A DNA stretch of 27,074 nt from Bacteroidales bacterium. GTDB lineage: Bacteria > Bacteroidota > Bacteroidia > Bacteroidales > UBA932. Below the pieces are notes generated by a model that searched no databases, had not been told where the DNA came from, and was given only the letters and a program-made list of their open reading frames with translations. The position numbers and the translations under genes were made by a program. Below are positions 1 to 9,487 of the stretch, piece after piece (within the stretch, counting starts at the first letter, position 1; each line of letters begins with the position of its first letter). Location: positions 1-27,074 of the forward strand of contig JAKSJQ010000028.1 in assembly GCA_024402115.1 (NCBI GenBank), read 5' to 3'.

Positions 1-1918
1 CGCTGTCGAGAACCTCTGACCAGATGTAGCTGTAGTAGCCTGCGCTGTAGCCGCCTCCGATAGAGTGGCTGAAGTTGGTGACAGAGTAGCGTGGGAGGAT
101 CTGTGAAGGAATGCCTCTCTCGGCCATCTTCGCATTCTGGAAGTCCATCACGTTGAAGTTCTCGGGAACCTCGCTGAGAGTGTGGAGGTCCATGTCGACC
201 ATCGCTGCCGCAACGAGCTCCACAGTTGCGAAGCCCTGGCCGTACTTGCTGCTGGCCTCGATCTTGCGGATCATCTCGTCAGGCATGATCTCGCCGGTCT
301 TGTAATGCTTTGCGTAAACCTTGAGTACCTCAGGCTCGAATGCCCAGTGCTCGTTGATCTGTGACGGAAGCTCCACGAAATCGCGCTCCACGCCTGAAGT
401 TCCGCTGTAGTTGACGTTGCGGAAGAATGAGTGGAGGGCGTGTCCGAACTCATGGAACATGGTCTCCACGTTGTCGAGAGACTGGAGGGCAGGTTTGTCT
501 GCAGAAGGAAGGTTCATGTTGCATACGTTCACCACGATTGGCTGAACCCTTCTCGGTCCGTCATAGCTCTGGCTGCGGAATGATGTGCACCATGCACCGG
601 CACCCTTGCCGTCACGAGGGTAGTAGTCGCTGTAGAAGATGGAAATCACGTTTCCGTACTTGTCGACAACATCCCATGATTTTGCAGTCGGCTCGTATAC
701 AGGATACTCGTCGGTACGCTCGATGAAGCTCAGGCCGTAGAGCCTGTTTGCCACGTAGAATATTCCCTGGAGAACGTTGTCGATCTCGAGGTACTCGGAA
801 ATCTCCGCCTCGTCGATGTTGTACTTGGCCTTCTTTGCCTTGTCGAGATAGTACATGTAGTCCCATCTCTGAGGTTCGCCCTTGATCTTGTCAGCCTTCA
901 TCATTGCCTTGATATCGGCGATTTCGTCCTTTGCCCTTTCCACTGCAGGATCCCAGATCTGGTCGAGTAGGTCGTAAACGTTGGCTGCATTCTCGGCCAT
1001 CTTGTTCTCGAGATTCACCTCGGCGTAGTCGTTCTTGCCCATGATCCTTGACCTCTGGAGTCTGAGGGCGATGATCTGCCTTGCGATCTCCTTGTTGTCA
1101 TACTCGTCGCCATGGTTGCAGCGGTCGTTATACATAAGGTATACCTTCTTTCTGAGCTCCCTGTTGCTGCAGAACTGGAGCACAGGGTTGCAGCTTGGAC
1201 GCTGCATGTTGAAGGCATACTTGCCAGGCTTTCCGATCTTGGCAGCAAGCTCTGCAGCCTGGTCGATGTTAGCCTGAGGAAGGCCTGCAAGCTCGCTGAG
1301 CTTGTCGGCGATCACGTAAGTATTATTGGTGTCGTGGAGAAGGTTCTGGCTGAACTGGAGCTGGAGCTCCGAGAGCTTGAGATTGATCTGGGCAAGCTCC
1401 TCCTTCTGGGCCTCCGAAAGGAGCGCGCCGCCGTTCACGAAACGCTTGTAGGTCTTGTCGAGAAGGGAAGCCTGCTCCTCGTTGAGGTTGTACTGCGACT
1501 GGTGGTCATACACGTACTTTACCTTTTCGAAAAGCTCCTTGTTCATGTTGATGAAGTTGCTGAGCTCCGAAGTCTTCGGGCTCATCTCCTTTGCAAGTGC
1601 CTGGAACTCGTCATTCGAATTCGAGCTGTTGAGAGTGCTCCAGATGTAAGCCTTGTCGAGAGTCTCGCCGCACTTGTCGAGAGCGACGATCACATTCTCG
1701 AAAGTAGGGACAGCCCTGTTCTGGATAATCGCGAGAACTTCCTGTTTCTCTTCCTCCATGCCCACGAGCATCGCCTCGCGGTAGTTGTCGATGGTGATCT
1801 TCTCGAAAGGTGGAATCTCGTAAGGAGTTCCGTAACGCTTCTGGAGAAGCGGGTTCTGTGCAGATGCCGAGGCGCAGATAGCCACTGCGGCAGCAGCTGC
1901 AATCATTGATCTGTTCAT
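1..1918 (-). CDS. M3 family zinc metallopeptidase (Dcp/oligopeptidase type), 3' end outside the window
   Basis: The protein is a secreted zinc peptidase of the M3 (thimet oligopeptidase / peptidyl-dipeptidase Dcp) family, which cleaves short peptides. The open frame runs from the ATG at 1918 to the window edge, giving 639 residues; the family is usually about 680-710 long, so roughly 50-70 C-terminal residues are missing because of the window, not a mutation. Residues 1-20 form a signal peptide (short basic start, Ala-rich core, ASA-Q cleavage site, no lipobox), pointing to the periplasm. The zinc motif HEFGH is at residues 489-493 (nt 440-454), followed by GTSGVERDFVELPSQ, whose Glu after DFV is the third zinc ligand. 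The late-family motif GGGYSAGYY is also present. A TAnnTTTG box lies 25 bp upstream, so the gene probably has its own promoter. Substrates cannot be inferred; a dipeptide or oligopeptide scavenging role is likely. Confidence 0.93.
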   Translation of the reverse strand, partial: MNRSMIAAAAAVAICASASAQNPLLQKRYGTPYEIPPFEKITIDNYREAMLVGMEEEKQEVLAIIQNRAVPTFENVIVALDKCGETLDKAYIWSTLNSSNSNDEFQALAKEMSPKTSELSNFINMNKELFEKVKYVYDHQSQYNLNEEQASLLDKTYKRFVNGGALLSEAQKEELAQINLKLSELQLQFSQNLLHDTNNTYVIADKLSELAGLPQANIDQAAELAAKIGKPGKYAFNMQRPSCNPVLQFCSNRELRKKVYLMYNDRCNHGDEYDNKEIARQIIALRLQRSRIMGKNDYAEVNLENKMAENAANVYDLLDQIWDPAVERAKDEIADIKAMMKADKIKGEPQRWDYMYYLDKAKKAKYNIDEAEISEYLEIDNVLQGIFYVANRLYGLSFIERTDEYPVYEPTAKSWDVVDKYGNVISIFYSDYYPRDGKGAGAWCTSFRSQSYDGPRRVQPIVVNVCNMNLPSADKPALQSLDNVETMFHEFGHALHSFFRNVNYSGTSGVERDFVELPSQINEHWAFEPEVLKVYAKHYKTGEIMPDEMIRKIEASSKYGQGFATVELVAAAMVDMDLHTLSEVPENFNVMDFQNAKMAERGIPSQILPRYSVTNFSHSIGGGYSAGYYSYIWSEVLDS

Positions 1919-1942
1919 GTCTGTATTGTTTGTTATGATTTG

Positions 1943-1950
1943 CAAAAATA
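1943..1950 (-). promoter_or_regulatory. Bacteroidetes -7 box for the M3 peptidase gene
   Basis: On the minus strand the sequence reads TATTTTTG, a full match to the Bacteroidetes sigma-ABfr -7 consensus TAnnTTTG. It would give a leader of roughly 18-20 nt. I see no clear TTTG -33 element at the expected spacing. Confidence 0.5.
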
Positions 1951-1968
1951 GGAATGTAATCCAGAATA

Positions 1969-3501
1969 TCAGAATTTGCGGCAAGGTATCACGAAGGTTG
2001 TGACCGAGTTCGGAGCAAGCACGGTATCGTAGGAGTTGCCATTGACCATGGTACCTTCGCTCCTGCTCCAGTGCTCACCTTCGGCCATGCTGCCGCTGGT
2101 ACGGACCTGACTGACGGTACCATGGACAGGAATTCCGTCGAAGCTGAGGCTTACCGGCTTCTCGCTGGCGGTCAGGTTCACGCATACGGCCGTGACGCTC
2201 TTGTGCTTTGCATCCACGGACGCGATGATGCGTACGCCGCTTTCCCTCGAGGTTGGACATGGGATCACGGTCGAACCCGGACGGATGTAGCGTGAGAACT
2301 GGCCGAAGGCGTAGTACTTCTGGGTAAGGACGATGTTTCCGGTATCATGGTCAGCCCACGCTGTTCCCCAGTATCCGCGTGCGGTGTTGAGCGGGCCCTT
2401 GTCGACACGTCCCTTGTAGCCGTCCTTTGAAACATGGGTGTCGATCACCTGCCAGAGTACCCATGCGGAAGGCTCCAGAGCCTGGATGTCGGAGATGATC
2501 TTGTCGGCAAGCCACAGGCCTGCTGCCATCTCGCCTGCATCCTCGCCTGCGATTCCATTGCCGTCCACCTCGCTCATCCACAGATTGAGCTTCTCATCCT
2601 TCGCCAGCTGGCCCATCTCGCGGATTCCGTTGATTCCGTATGTGTGGGTGCTGATCCTCTGGATCGACTTGCGTGCGGCAGGGGAGAGTGTCCTGATCTC
2701 CTCGACCTGCTTTCCGGGATTTGTCTCGTCGCTTGCTGTCAGGAGAATCTTCTGGAGACCGTAGCTGTCGAACGACTTGCGTGTAAGCTCGAGAAGCTTC
2801 GACTGGGATTCACCCGCATCGATGTGGCATCCCTCCTGCTTGTTGCTCATCGCAGGCCAGTAGTTGGTGTTCGGCTCGTTCATCGGAGACACGCTCTTGA
2901 TGTCGAACTTAAGTTTCCTTGTCATGTAGTTCGCGACATGCGCCATGTACTCCGCGAAATCGTCGTACTGGTCCTCGCGTATGTTGTTCACCTCTGCCTT
3001 GAAATTGCCCGTCGCGCAACCGCTGACGGTCATGAAATAAGGCGGAGAGTTGGAAAAGATCTCGATATATGCATCGTGGCCTGCTGCCTTGCTTGCTGCC
3101 CTGAGCACGTTCAGCTGGCGCTGGTCAGCGCTGTAGTCCCACTTGCGCTCGCCTGTGGCCGGGTCGATGTACATCCATCCCGGAACGTCGGAGTCGGTCC
3201 TCGTGATGTGGTTGTGGGCCGGGTCATCGCCGCCGCCCACATTGTATCGCATGATGTTCAGTCCAAGACCCTTCTCCTTGTCGAAGAACATATCTGCCGA
3301 CTTCCTGGTCAGAGTCTCGTTGTAGCCGATGCGGTTTGCCCACCAGCAGAGGCTGGTGCCCCAGCCCTCCCAGCTTGCACCATTTGTCATGATGGCATTC
3401 GCCATCGATACCTTCACCTCGGTTTTTCCCCCAGGCTGAGCCTGAAGCAATGCACTCCCGGCAACCATTGCCAGCAACGCAGTCATAATCAATCTTCTCA
3501 T
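1969..3501 (-). CDS. GH30-family secreted glycoside hydrolase, possibly endo-beta-1,6-galactanase
   Basis: This 510-residue protein is a retaining glycosidase of the GH30 clan-A family. It has a signal peptide (MRRLIM start, hydrophobic core, LLQA-Q cleavage near residue 21). A TIM barrel follows, opening with the WEGWGTSLCWWA strand at 44-55 and RYNVGGGD near 85-92. The proposed acid/base is Glu209 in SPMNEPN and the nucleophile Glu311 in LWMSEVDGNG. From about residue 415 a beta-sandwich domain follows, typical of GH30. The WGTSLCWWA opening resembles the endo-beta-1,6-galactanase and related O-glycosyl hydrolase subgroup, but the exact polysaccharide is an inference. No SusC/SusD or other glycan genes are next to it, so it is not in a classical utilisation locus. 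The first ATG was chosen because the next Met (residue 6) would remove the only basic residues of the signal peptide. Confidence 0.88.
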   Translation of the reverse strand: MRRLIMTALLAMVAGSALLQAQPGGKTEVKVSMANAIMTNGASWEGWGTSLCWWANRIGYNETLTRKSADMFFDKEKGLGLNIMRYNVGGGDDPAHNHITRTDSDVPGWMYIDPATGERKWDYSADQRQLNVLRAASKAAGHDAYIEIFSNSPPYFMTVSGCATGNFKAEVNNIREDQYDDFAEYMAHVANYMTRKLKFDIKSVSPMNEPNTNYWPAMSNKQEGCHIDAGESQSKLLELTRKSFDSYGLQKILLTASDETNPGKQVEEIRTLSPAARKSIQRISTHTYGINGIREMGQLAKDEKLNLWMSEVDGNGIAGEDAGEMAAGLWLADKIISDIQALEPSAWVLWQVIDTHVSKDGYKGRVDKGPLNTARGYWGTAWADHDTGNIVLTQKYYAFGQFSRYIRPGSTVIPCPTSRESGVRIIASVDAKHKSVTAVCVNLTASEKPVSLSFDGIPVHGTVSQVRTSGSMAEGEHWSRSEGTMVNGNSYDTVLAPNSVTTFVIPCRKF

Positions 3502-3505
3502 AATG

Positions 3506-3513
3506 CAAAGATA
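3506..3513 (-). promoter_or_regulatory. -7 box for the GH30 gene, almost touching the start codon
   Basis: On the minus strand this reads TATCTTTG, a full TAnnTTTG match. It lies only 4 bp upstream of the ATG at 3501, so transcription would start at or within a few bases of the start codon. It directly follows the T-run of the ATPase-operon terminator, so the two transcription units are packed back to back. Confidence 0.5.
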
Positions 3514-3515
3514 GT

Positions 3516-3549
3516 AAAAAAAACAGGGCGACCGTAAGTGTCACCCTGT
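3516..3549 (-). terminator. Rho-independent terminator of the V-ATPase operon
   Basis: The arms at 3523-3532 and 3540-3549 pair over 10 bp with one mismatch around a 7-nt loop. On the minus strand the stem is followed by a run of eight T. It sits 30 bp after the subunit K stop codon and ends the E-to-K operon. Confidence 0.85.
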
Positions 3550-3578
3550 ATTCAGGTTTATGGTACCTGCGCCCCCGC

Positions 3579-4019
<441 letters not shown>

Positions 4020-4032
4020 TTATTATTTCTGT

Positions 4033-5793
4033 TTACTTTTTGCTGAGTGGGTTGTAATATCTTCCTTCACCGGTGTATCCGCTGTTCTTGAAATACTCGA
4101 CGAAGGTAAGACGGAGAGGATGGACGAAAGCTCCGAGGCTCGACATGAGCACATTGAGCACGTGTCCGAGGATGAGGATGATTGCATATGGTACCCAGTT
4201 CCAGGTAGGGTGGTCACCGAGAACCATCTGTCCGAGGGTGTTGAACGAACCGCCGAGAAGACCTCCGGCAAGACCGAGCGCATAGAGACGGATGTAGCTG
4301 AGAAGGTCACCGAGAAGACCGGTAGCCATCTGGTATGCATCCCAGAGTCCCGCACCGATGTTGATGAGAGGATTTCTTCCAGGAGTGTTGAATACGAAGA
4401 TTCCGAGAGCGGAAACCACTGCGATACCGATGATGATCCACTTGATGACCGCCGGGTCAAGCTTGAGAAGCATGCCCGCACCGAAAGCAAGAACACCGCC
4501 AACAATCAGAAGGGTCCATCCCCAAGTGCCCAGGCTGGCCCTGAAACCGTCCCTGTAAGTGAAGAGAGCGGCCTTGACAACCATCGCAAGGCAGATGTGG
4601 AATATACCGATTCCGATAGCGAGAACCATCTGCGCAGAATAGCCCATGATCTTGATACTGTCAGAAATCATGAAACTCTTCATAGCATCAGGAACCCATG
4701 CAGCCTCGTAGAGATTCACACCGAATGCGGTTCCCAGTACCATTCCCACAACGAAAGTGGCACCGCCGAGAATCGAGATCAGGGTACCCAGACCTCTGAA
4801 CATCTCGAAATCGATCCACTTTTTGTTGAGAGCGATACCGAACACAAGAAGTACTATGCCGTATCCCGCGTCACCCATGCACATCGCGAAGAAGAGCATG
4901 AAGAAGATCGAAAGGATAGGTGTAGGGTCGAACTCACCGTAGATAGGCATGCCGTACATGCCGGTGATGGACTCGAACAGCTTCGAGAAGCGGTTGTTGA
5001 CAAGCTTTATAGGAGGGTTGTCCTCCTCCTTTGCATCCTCCTTGTAATAGAGGACGCCGAGCGAGTCGAACCTTTCTGCAAGCTCCGCGTCTCTCTCGGA
5101 AGGTGCGAAACCTTCGATGACGCTGATCTTGTCCTCTGCAGCGGTAGCCTTTCCGGCATCTGCAAGATACTTGTCGAGAGTCTCCAGCATGCATGCGTAC
5201 TGAGCCTTCAGCTGAGGAAGCTGATCCTTCTCTGCGAGAAGGGCGGCTTCCTTGGCTGCGATCTTCTCCGAAAGGCTCTCGATCTCCGCCTGAGTCTCTG
5301 AAGCAGGACCCGCAGGGGCGCTGCACTCATTGGCAGGGAACTCGTAGCCCTCGGCTGGACCGACGGTCACGAAATTGACACTGGAAGCATTCTCGCTTGC
5401 CACCTCGAGAGCGTAGAGCTCCTTCCATGCAGGATCGAACGCCTTGGCGCTCACGCTGTAGAAACGCATCTTCAGGCCGAAACCCGAGAGCTTTTCGATA
5501 GCGCTCCTGTCGAATTCACCCCATGGAAGTCTCTCGACGTATTCCTTCTGAGCCTCAGCCCTGCGGGCCGCAAGCTGTACATATTCAGGATCGCGTGTAA
5601 ACTTCTCAGCCTCTATGTCTTCGATTCTCTTTCGGAGAACCTCAGCCTCAGAGTACATGTCCGAAGACTTGTCATCTACAGCCTTGGAAGATCTGGTGAT
5701 GTCCACAAGGCCGATTTCCTGGATCGAGGTCAGGAATGCGTCAACTTCATCCGTTAGAAGGACAAAGTTGTATTTCGTCATTTTCTCTATCAT
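4033..5793 (-). CDS. V-type ATP synthase subunit I (stator membrane subunit a)
   Basis: This is the 586-residue stator subunit that forms the ion half-channels and links the peripheral stalks to the membrane. Residues 1 to about 285 are hydrophilic and partly coiled-coil. The family motif GEFDPTP at 286-292 opens the membrane half, followed by about seven or eight hydrophobic segments. The essential channel arginine is Arg502 in LLSYIRLYALGLAGG, and a conserved HPLRLTFVEYFKN tail follows. At 586 residues it is on the short side for the family. Its ATG overlaps the subunit D stop in an ATGA (5790-5793), which implies translational coupling, and GAGGAAGAGG just upstream is an unusually purine-rich ribosome site for this phylum. 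A second Met at residue 5 is a possible alternative start. Confidence 0.95.
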   Translation of the reverse strand: MIEKMTKYNFVLLTDEVDAFLTSIQEIGLVDITRSSKAVDDKSSDMYSEAEVLRKRIEDIEAEKFTRDPEYVQLAARRAEAQKEYVERLPWGEFDRSAIEKLSGFGLKMRFYSVSAKAFDPAWKELYALEVASENASSVNFVTVGPAEGYEFPANECSAPAGPASETQAEIESLSEKIAAKEAALLAEKDQLPQLKAQYACMLETLDKYLADAGKATAAEDKISVIEGFAPSERDAELAERFDSLGVLYYKEDAKEEDNPPIKLVNNRFSKLFESITGMYGMPIYGEFDPTPILSIFFMLFFAMCMGDAGYGIVLLVFGIALNKKWIDFEMFRGLGTLISILGGATFVVGMVLGTAFGVNLYEAAWVPDAMKSFMISDSIKIMGYSAQMVLAIGIGIFHICLAMVVKAALFTYRDGFRASLGTWGWTLLIVGGVLAFGAGMLLKLDPAVIKWIIIGIAVVSALGIFVFNTPGRNPLINIGAGLWDAYQMATGLLGDLLSYIRLYALGLAGGLLGGSFNTLGQMVLGDHPTWNWVPYAIILILGHVLNVLMSSLGAFVHPLRLTFVEYFKNSGYTGEGRYYNPLSKK

Positions 5794-6398
5794 GCCTCTT
5801 CCTCCATTTCTTCTTCCTCATGACGGCTCTTCACGATCTTTGAAGAAGCCTTGCTGAGGTTTTCCTCGTCTTCCATGTAGCGCTTGATCTTTCTGATCGC
5901 CTCTTTGTAGCCAGGAATCTGGACCTTCTCGTAGAGGTTCACCTTCTGAGTGGTCTTCTTTCTCTGGTATTCGAGGATACGGCTCTTCTCAACATAGACC
6001 TCGGACTCGATTCCGAGCCTCGAGAGGTCCTTGAGTATGGCAACTCCGTCAGCGAACCATGCCGGCTTGACGAATGCGTTGAAAGGCTTTATCTCGTAGT
6101 GGATCTCTCCGAGGGCCGGGGTCTTCACACCGGCAACCTTCACTGTGTAGAGCTCCACGTCAGTGATCGAGATGAGGCCCGGATCGAATTCGTTCCAGAG
6201 CGCCGCGAGATAGTCGTATCTCTCCATAGAGGCTTCCAGTTCACGCACAACACGTACTGAATCCTCCAGGGCCTTGCGGACCTCGAGACGCAGGGCAGAC
6301 TCCTTGTTCTGAAGGGTAGGGAGTGCCTTCTGACGCATCTTGAGCTGCTTGCCAAGATTGTTCAGCGACGTTTTGTTATATTGGAACTTGATTGCCAT
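5790..6398 (-). CDS. V-type ATP synthase subunit D (central rotor shaft)
   Basis: The 202-residue subunit D is the central shaft that transmits rotation between the A3B3 head and the membrane ring. The N-terminal helix shows the family pattern (KFQYNKTSLNNLGKQLKMRQ), followed by a central globular part and a C-terminal helix with the conserved RRVNxLEKV-like segment, here KTTQKVNLYEKVQIPGYKEAI. The last 20 residues are highly acidic. The length is normal for the family. The start lies 2 bp after the subunit B stop, and the stop overlaps the subunit I start by 4 bp. No separate gene for rotor subunit F is visible in the operon. Confidence 0.93.
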   Translation of the reverse strand: MAIKFQYNKTSLNNLGKQLKMRQKALPTLQNKESALRLEVRKALEDSVRVVRELEASMERYDYLAALWNEFDPGLISITDVELYTVKVAGVKTPALGEIHYEIKPFNAFVKPAWFADGVAILKDLSRLGIESEVYVEKSRILEYQRKKTTQKVNLYEKVQIPGYKEAIRKIKRYMEDEENLSKASSKIVKSRHEEEEMEEEA

Positions 6399-6400
6399 TT

Positions 6401-7723
6401 TTAATTACCTTTCCAGTATTTGTCGATAAGTGCCTGCTTGATACCGGTCTCTGCCTTGGTGAAGTACTTGCCGAAGAGCTCCCATGCTGTATCGAGCATC
6501 TCCTCGATGGTGATGTTCACCTCGATCGAGAGGAGTCTGGTGGCATAGTCCTTTGCGTATGCAAGACATCTGTGGTCATAGTCGCTGAGGTCGAAACCGT
6601 TCTCGAGCTTGGTCTTTGCATTCTGTGCGTCTGCGTAGAGACGTACGCCTGCGTTCATCACCTGGCTGTGGTCCTCGCGGGTCTTCTTGCCCTGCACGAG
6701 CTGCTTGAGTCGGGAGAGGGAACGGAACGGGTCGATGATGACCTTTCCCGAATCCGAATCCGCACGGAGGAAGAGCTGTCCCTCGGTGATGTATCCTGTA
6801 TTGTCCGGAATTGCGTGGGTGATGTCACCGTCGTTGAGTGTGGTGACTGCGATGATTGTGATCGAACCGCCTGAAGGGAGCTGCACGGCCTTCTCGTAGA
6901 TCTTTGCGAGGTCCGAGTAGAGCGAACCAGGCATGGAATCCTTCGAAGGAATCTGGTCCATACGGTTGGACACGATCGAGAGTGCATCGGCATAAAGGGT
7001 CATGTCGGTGAGGAGCACGAGCACCTTCTGGTTGAGGTCTGCAGCGAAGTACTCAGCTGTGGTGAGCGCCATGTCAGGGATGAGGAGTCGCTCTACAGGA
7101 GGTTCTTCGGTAGTGTTCACGAAACTGATGATCTTGTCAAGCACACCTGCAGACTCGAATGAATGCCTGAAGAACAGGTAGTCATCGTTGGTAAGTCCCA
7201 TGCCGCCGAGGATGATCTTGTCCACGTCCGCACGGAGCGCAACGTCTGCCATCACCTGGTTGTATGGCTGGTCAGGGTCTGCGAAGAAAGGAATCTTCTG
7301 TCCTGACACGATGGTGTTGTTGAGGTCGATGCCGGCGATACCCGTAGGGATAAGCTGGCTTGGCTGACGCCTTCTGTAAGGGTTTACCGAAGGACCGCCG
7401 ATCTGTCTTACCTCACCTTCAACTTCAGGACCGCCGTCGATAGGCTTTCCGTAAGCGTTGAAGAAGCGGCCTGAAAGCTGGTCGCTGACCTTGACTGTAG
7501 GAGGCTCTCCGAGGAATGAGACCTCTGCGTTGGTAGGGATGCCTTCAGTACCTGAGAAGACCTGGAGAGTGACCTTGTCACCCTTTGTCCTTACTACCTG
7601 TGCGAGTCTTCCGTCAACCACCGCAAGCTCGTCGTTCGAAGCGTTTTTCGCCTTGAGGGTGACGGTTGCCTTGGTGATTGCATCCAACTGGGTATATACT
7701 CTCTGATATGCCTTATTTGCCAT
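6401..7723 (-). CDS. V-type ATP synthase subunit B (non-catalytic head subunit)
   Basis: This 440-residue subunit alternates with A in the cytoplasmic head. It keeps the RecA-like fold but, as expected for B, the P-loop is degenerate (SGQKIPFF, residues 140-147). The SLSR motif ends in Arg338, the residue that acts as arginine finger toward the A-subunit nucleotide. Conserved blocks include VNPYRRRQPSQLIPTGIAGID and KTREDH. The loop that in archaeal and Enterococcus B subunits reads PGRRGYPGY is SKDSMPGS here. I chose the ATG at 7723 (MANKAYQ); extending three codons upstream would require a TTG start. With the ATG the gene overlaps the end of subunit A by 11 bp. Confidence 0.95.
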   Translation of the reverse strand: MANKAYQRVYTQLDAITKATVTLKAKNASNDELAVVDGRLAQVVRTKGDKVTLQVFSGTEGIPTNAEVSFLGEPPTVKVSDQLSGRFFNAYGKPIDGGPEVEGEVRQIGGPSVNPYRRRQPSQLIPTGIAGIDLNNTIVSGQKIPFFADPDQPYNQVMADVALRADVDKIILGGMGLTNDDYLFFRHSFESAGVLDKIISFVNTTEEPPVERLLIPDMALTTAEYFAADLNQKVLVLLTDMTLYADALSIVSNRMDQIPSKDSMPGSLYSDLAKIYEKAVQLPSGGSITIIAVTTLNDGDITHAIPDNTGYITEGQLFLRADSDSGKVIIDPFRSLSRLKQLVQGKKTREDHSQVMNAGVRLYADAQNAKTKLENGFDLSDYDHRCLAYAKDYATRLLSIEVNITIEEMLDTAWELFGKYFTKAETGIKQALIDKYWKGN

Positions 7724-9473
7724 TTTCTTCAATCAGTTTATTGAGTTTGTCAAGATATGAGTTGAAGCTCTCGCTCTTAAACTCAGAATAGTTCATCTGA
7801 CGGATGATGTTGATCATCTCCTTGAATGTGTTGCGGCACTCTTCGTAACCCTCGAACTTGAGCTCGGTGTCGCAGATGCCGAGAACGATGTTCAGCATGA
7901 ACTTCTGGCGTGCGATAGGGCAGAGGCTGTCGATAGGGTCGAATGCGTCCTGCTGTAGGAAGCAGAAGTCGATGAGCTCCGACTTCCAGAATGTCTCGTG
8001 ATAGCTGATTGGAACTCCGTCATCACCGAGAATGTTGATCTGGTCGTTGGCCTCGCGTCCGCGGCGCACGATGTTCTTTGCCTTCTGGATCTTCTCCACC
8101 CAGCCTTCCTCGACCTTGTCGTTGAGATACTTCTGTACCTCAGGATACTCGAGATACTTCGAGTATGAGTCGATAGGGTTGACTGCAGGATATCTCTTCT
8201 GGTCGGCACGGTTCTGCTCGAGAGCGTAGAAACAGCGTGCTGCCTTCTTTGTGGATTCTGTCACAGGCTCCTTGAGGTTACCTCCGGCAGGGGATACGGT
8301 ACCGATGAAGGTAACAGCACCTCTGTGGCCGTTGTTGAGGATTACCATACCTGCTCTCGCATAGAAGCTTGAGATGATCGAAGAAAGGTCGACAGGGAAC
8401 GCATCCGCACCTGGAAGCTCCTCGAGACGGTTGGACATCTCACGGAGGGCCTGTGCCCAGCGGGATGTAGAGTCGGCAAGGAGGAGACAGCGGAGACCCA
8501 TCGCGCGGTAATACTCGCAGATTGTCATCGCCGTGTAGACAGATGCCTCACGGGCAGCGACAGGCATGTTCGAAGTATTGCAGATGATGGTGGTTCTCTC
8601 CATGAGGTGACGTCCTGTGTGAGGGTCGATGAGTTCAGGGAACTCGGTGAAGATCTCCACGACCTCGTTCGCACGCTCACCGCAGGCAGCCATCACGATC
8701 ACGTCGGCCTCGCCCTGCTTTGCGATAGCATGCTGGAGCACGGTCTTTCCGCAACCGAAAGGTCCCGGGATGAAGCCTGTGCCGCCCTCGGCGATAGGAT
8801 CGAAAGAGTCGATCACGCGTACGCCGGTCTCCATGATCTTGTCCGGCCTAGGCTTTTCCCTGTATGCCTTGATAGCGACCTTGACAGGCCACTTCTGTGT
8901 CATTGTCACGTTGACGTCATTGCCTTCTGCGTCGGTGAGGACGGCCACGACAGTGTCAACGTTGTACTGTCCTGCCTCAACCACGGACTTTACCGTGTAG
9001 TCACCCTTGAAGGAGAACGGTACCATGATCTTGTGAGGAAGCCATCCTTCCTTCACCTCGCCGAGCCAGTCGGCTGCGGCGACCTTGTCACCTGCCTTTG
9101 CGATAGGAGTGAAATCCCAAAGCTTCTCGCGGTTGAGAGGGTCGGTGTACTCTCCTCTCTTGAGGAAGACGCCGTCCATTGTCGTGAGGTCATTCTGGAG
9201 ACCGTCATAGATGCTGGAGAGAAGGCCAGGGCCGAGAGTGATCTCGAGCATCCTTCCTTCGAATTCCACTGCATCACCGTTCTTCAGTCCTCGTGTGCTT
9301 TCGAAGACCTGTACCTGGGCATTCTTTCCGTTCACCTTGATGACCTCGGCCATAAGCTTTGTGTCGCCGAGGTTGATGAAACAGAGTTCGTTCTCGGCAA
9401 CCGGACCGTCGATCTGGACAGTCACGAGGTTGGAAACGATGCCCGTTACAATTCCTGTGGATTTAGAATTCAT
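7713..9473 (-). CDS. V-type ATP synthase subunit A (catalytic head subunit)
   Basis: This 586-residue protein is the catalytic ATP-binding subunit of the V/A-type ATPase head. An N-terminal beta-barrel domain (1-75) is followed by the A-subunit insert (about 115-195). The P-loop GPFGCGKT is at 237-244, and GERANEVVEIFTEFPEL follows, supplying the catalytic Glu region. SVYTAMTICEYYRAMG and LLADSTSRWAQALREMS are also diagnostic. Length is normal for the family. It starts 14 bp after the DUF2764 stop and overlaps B at its end. Together with K and I it shows a complete head and membrane motor. Whether it mainly makes ATP or pumps ions is not decided by the sequence. Confidence 0.97.
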   Translation of the reverse strand: MNSKSTGIVTGIVSNLVTVQIDGPVAENELCFINLGDTKLMAEVIKVNGKNAQVQVFESTRGLKNGDAVEFEGRMLEITLGPGLLSSIYDGLQNDLTTMDGVFLKRGEYTDPLNREKLWDFTPIAKAGDKVAAADWLGEVKEGWLPHKIMVPFSFKGDYTVKSVVEAGQYNVDTVVAVLTDAEGNDVNVTMTQKWPVKVAIKAYREKPRPDKIMETGVRVIDSFDPIAEGGTGFIPGPFGCGKTVLQHAIAKQGEADVIVMAACGERANEVVEIFTEFPELIDPHTGRHLMERTTIICNTSNMPVAAREASVYTAMTICEYYRAMGLRCLLLADSTSRWAQALREMSNRLEELPGADAFPVDLSSIISSFYARAGMVILNNGHRGAVTFIGTVSPAGGNLKEPVTESTKKAARCFYALEQNRADQKRYPAVNPIDSYSKYLEYPEVQKYLNDKVEEGWVEKIQKAKNIVRRGREANDQINILGDDGVPISYHETFWKSELIDFCFLQQDAFDPIDSLCPIARQKFMLNIVLGICDTELKFEGYEECRNTFKEMINIIRQMNYSEFKSESFNSYLDKLNKLIEENGK

Positions 9474-9487
9474 ATTGTGTGTTATTA

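Noticed and set aside
7724..7732. Three-codon N-terminal extension of V-ATPase subunit B
   Set aside because: The upstream codon is TTG. The ATG at 7723 gives a protein start (MANKAYQ) matching the family and needs no rare start.
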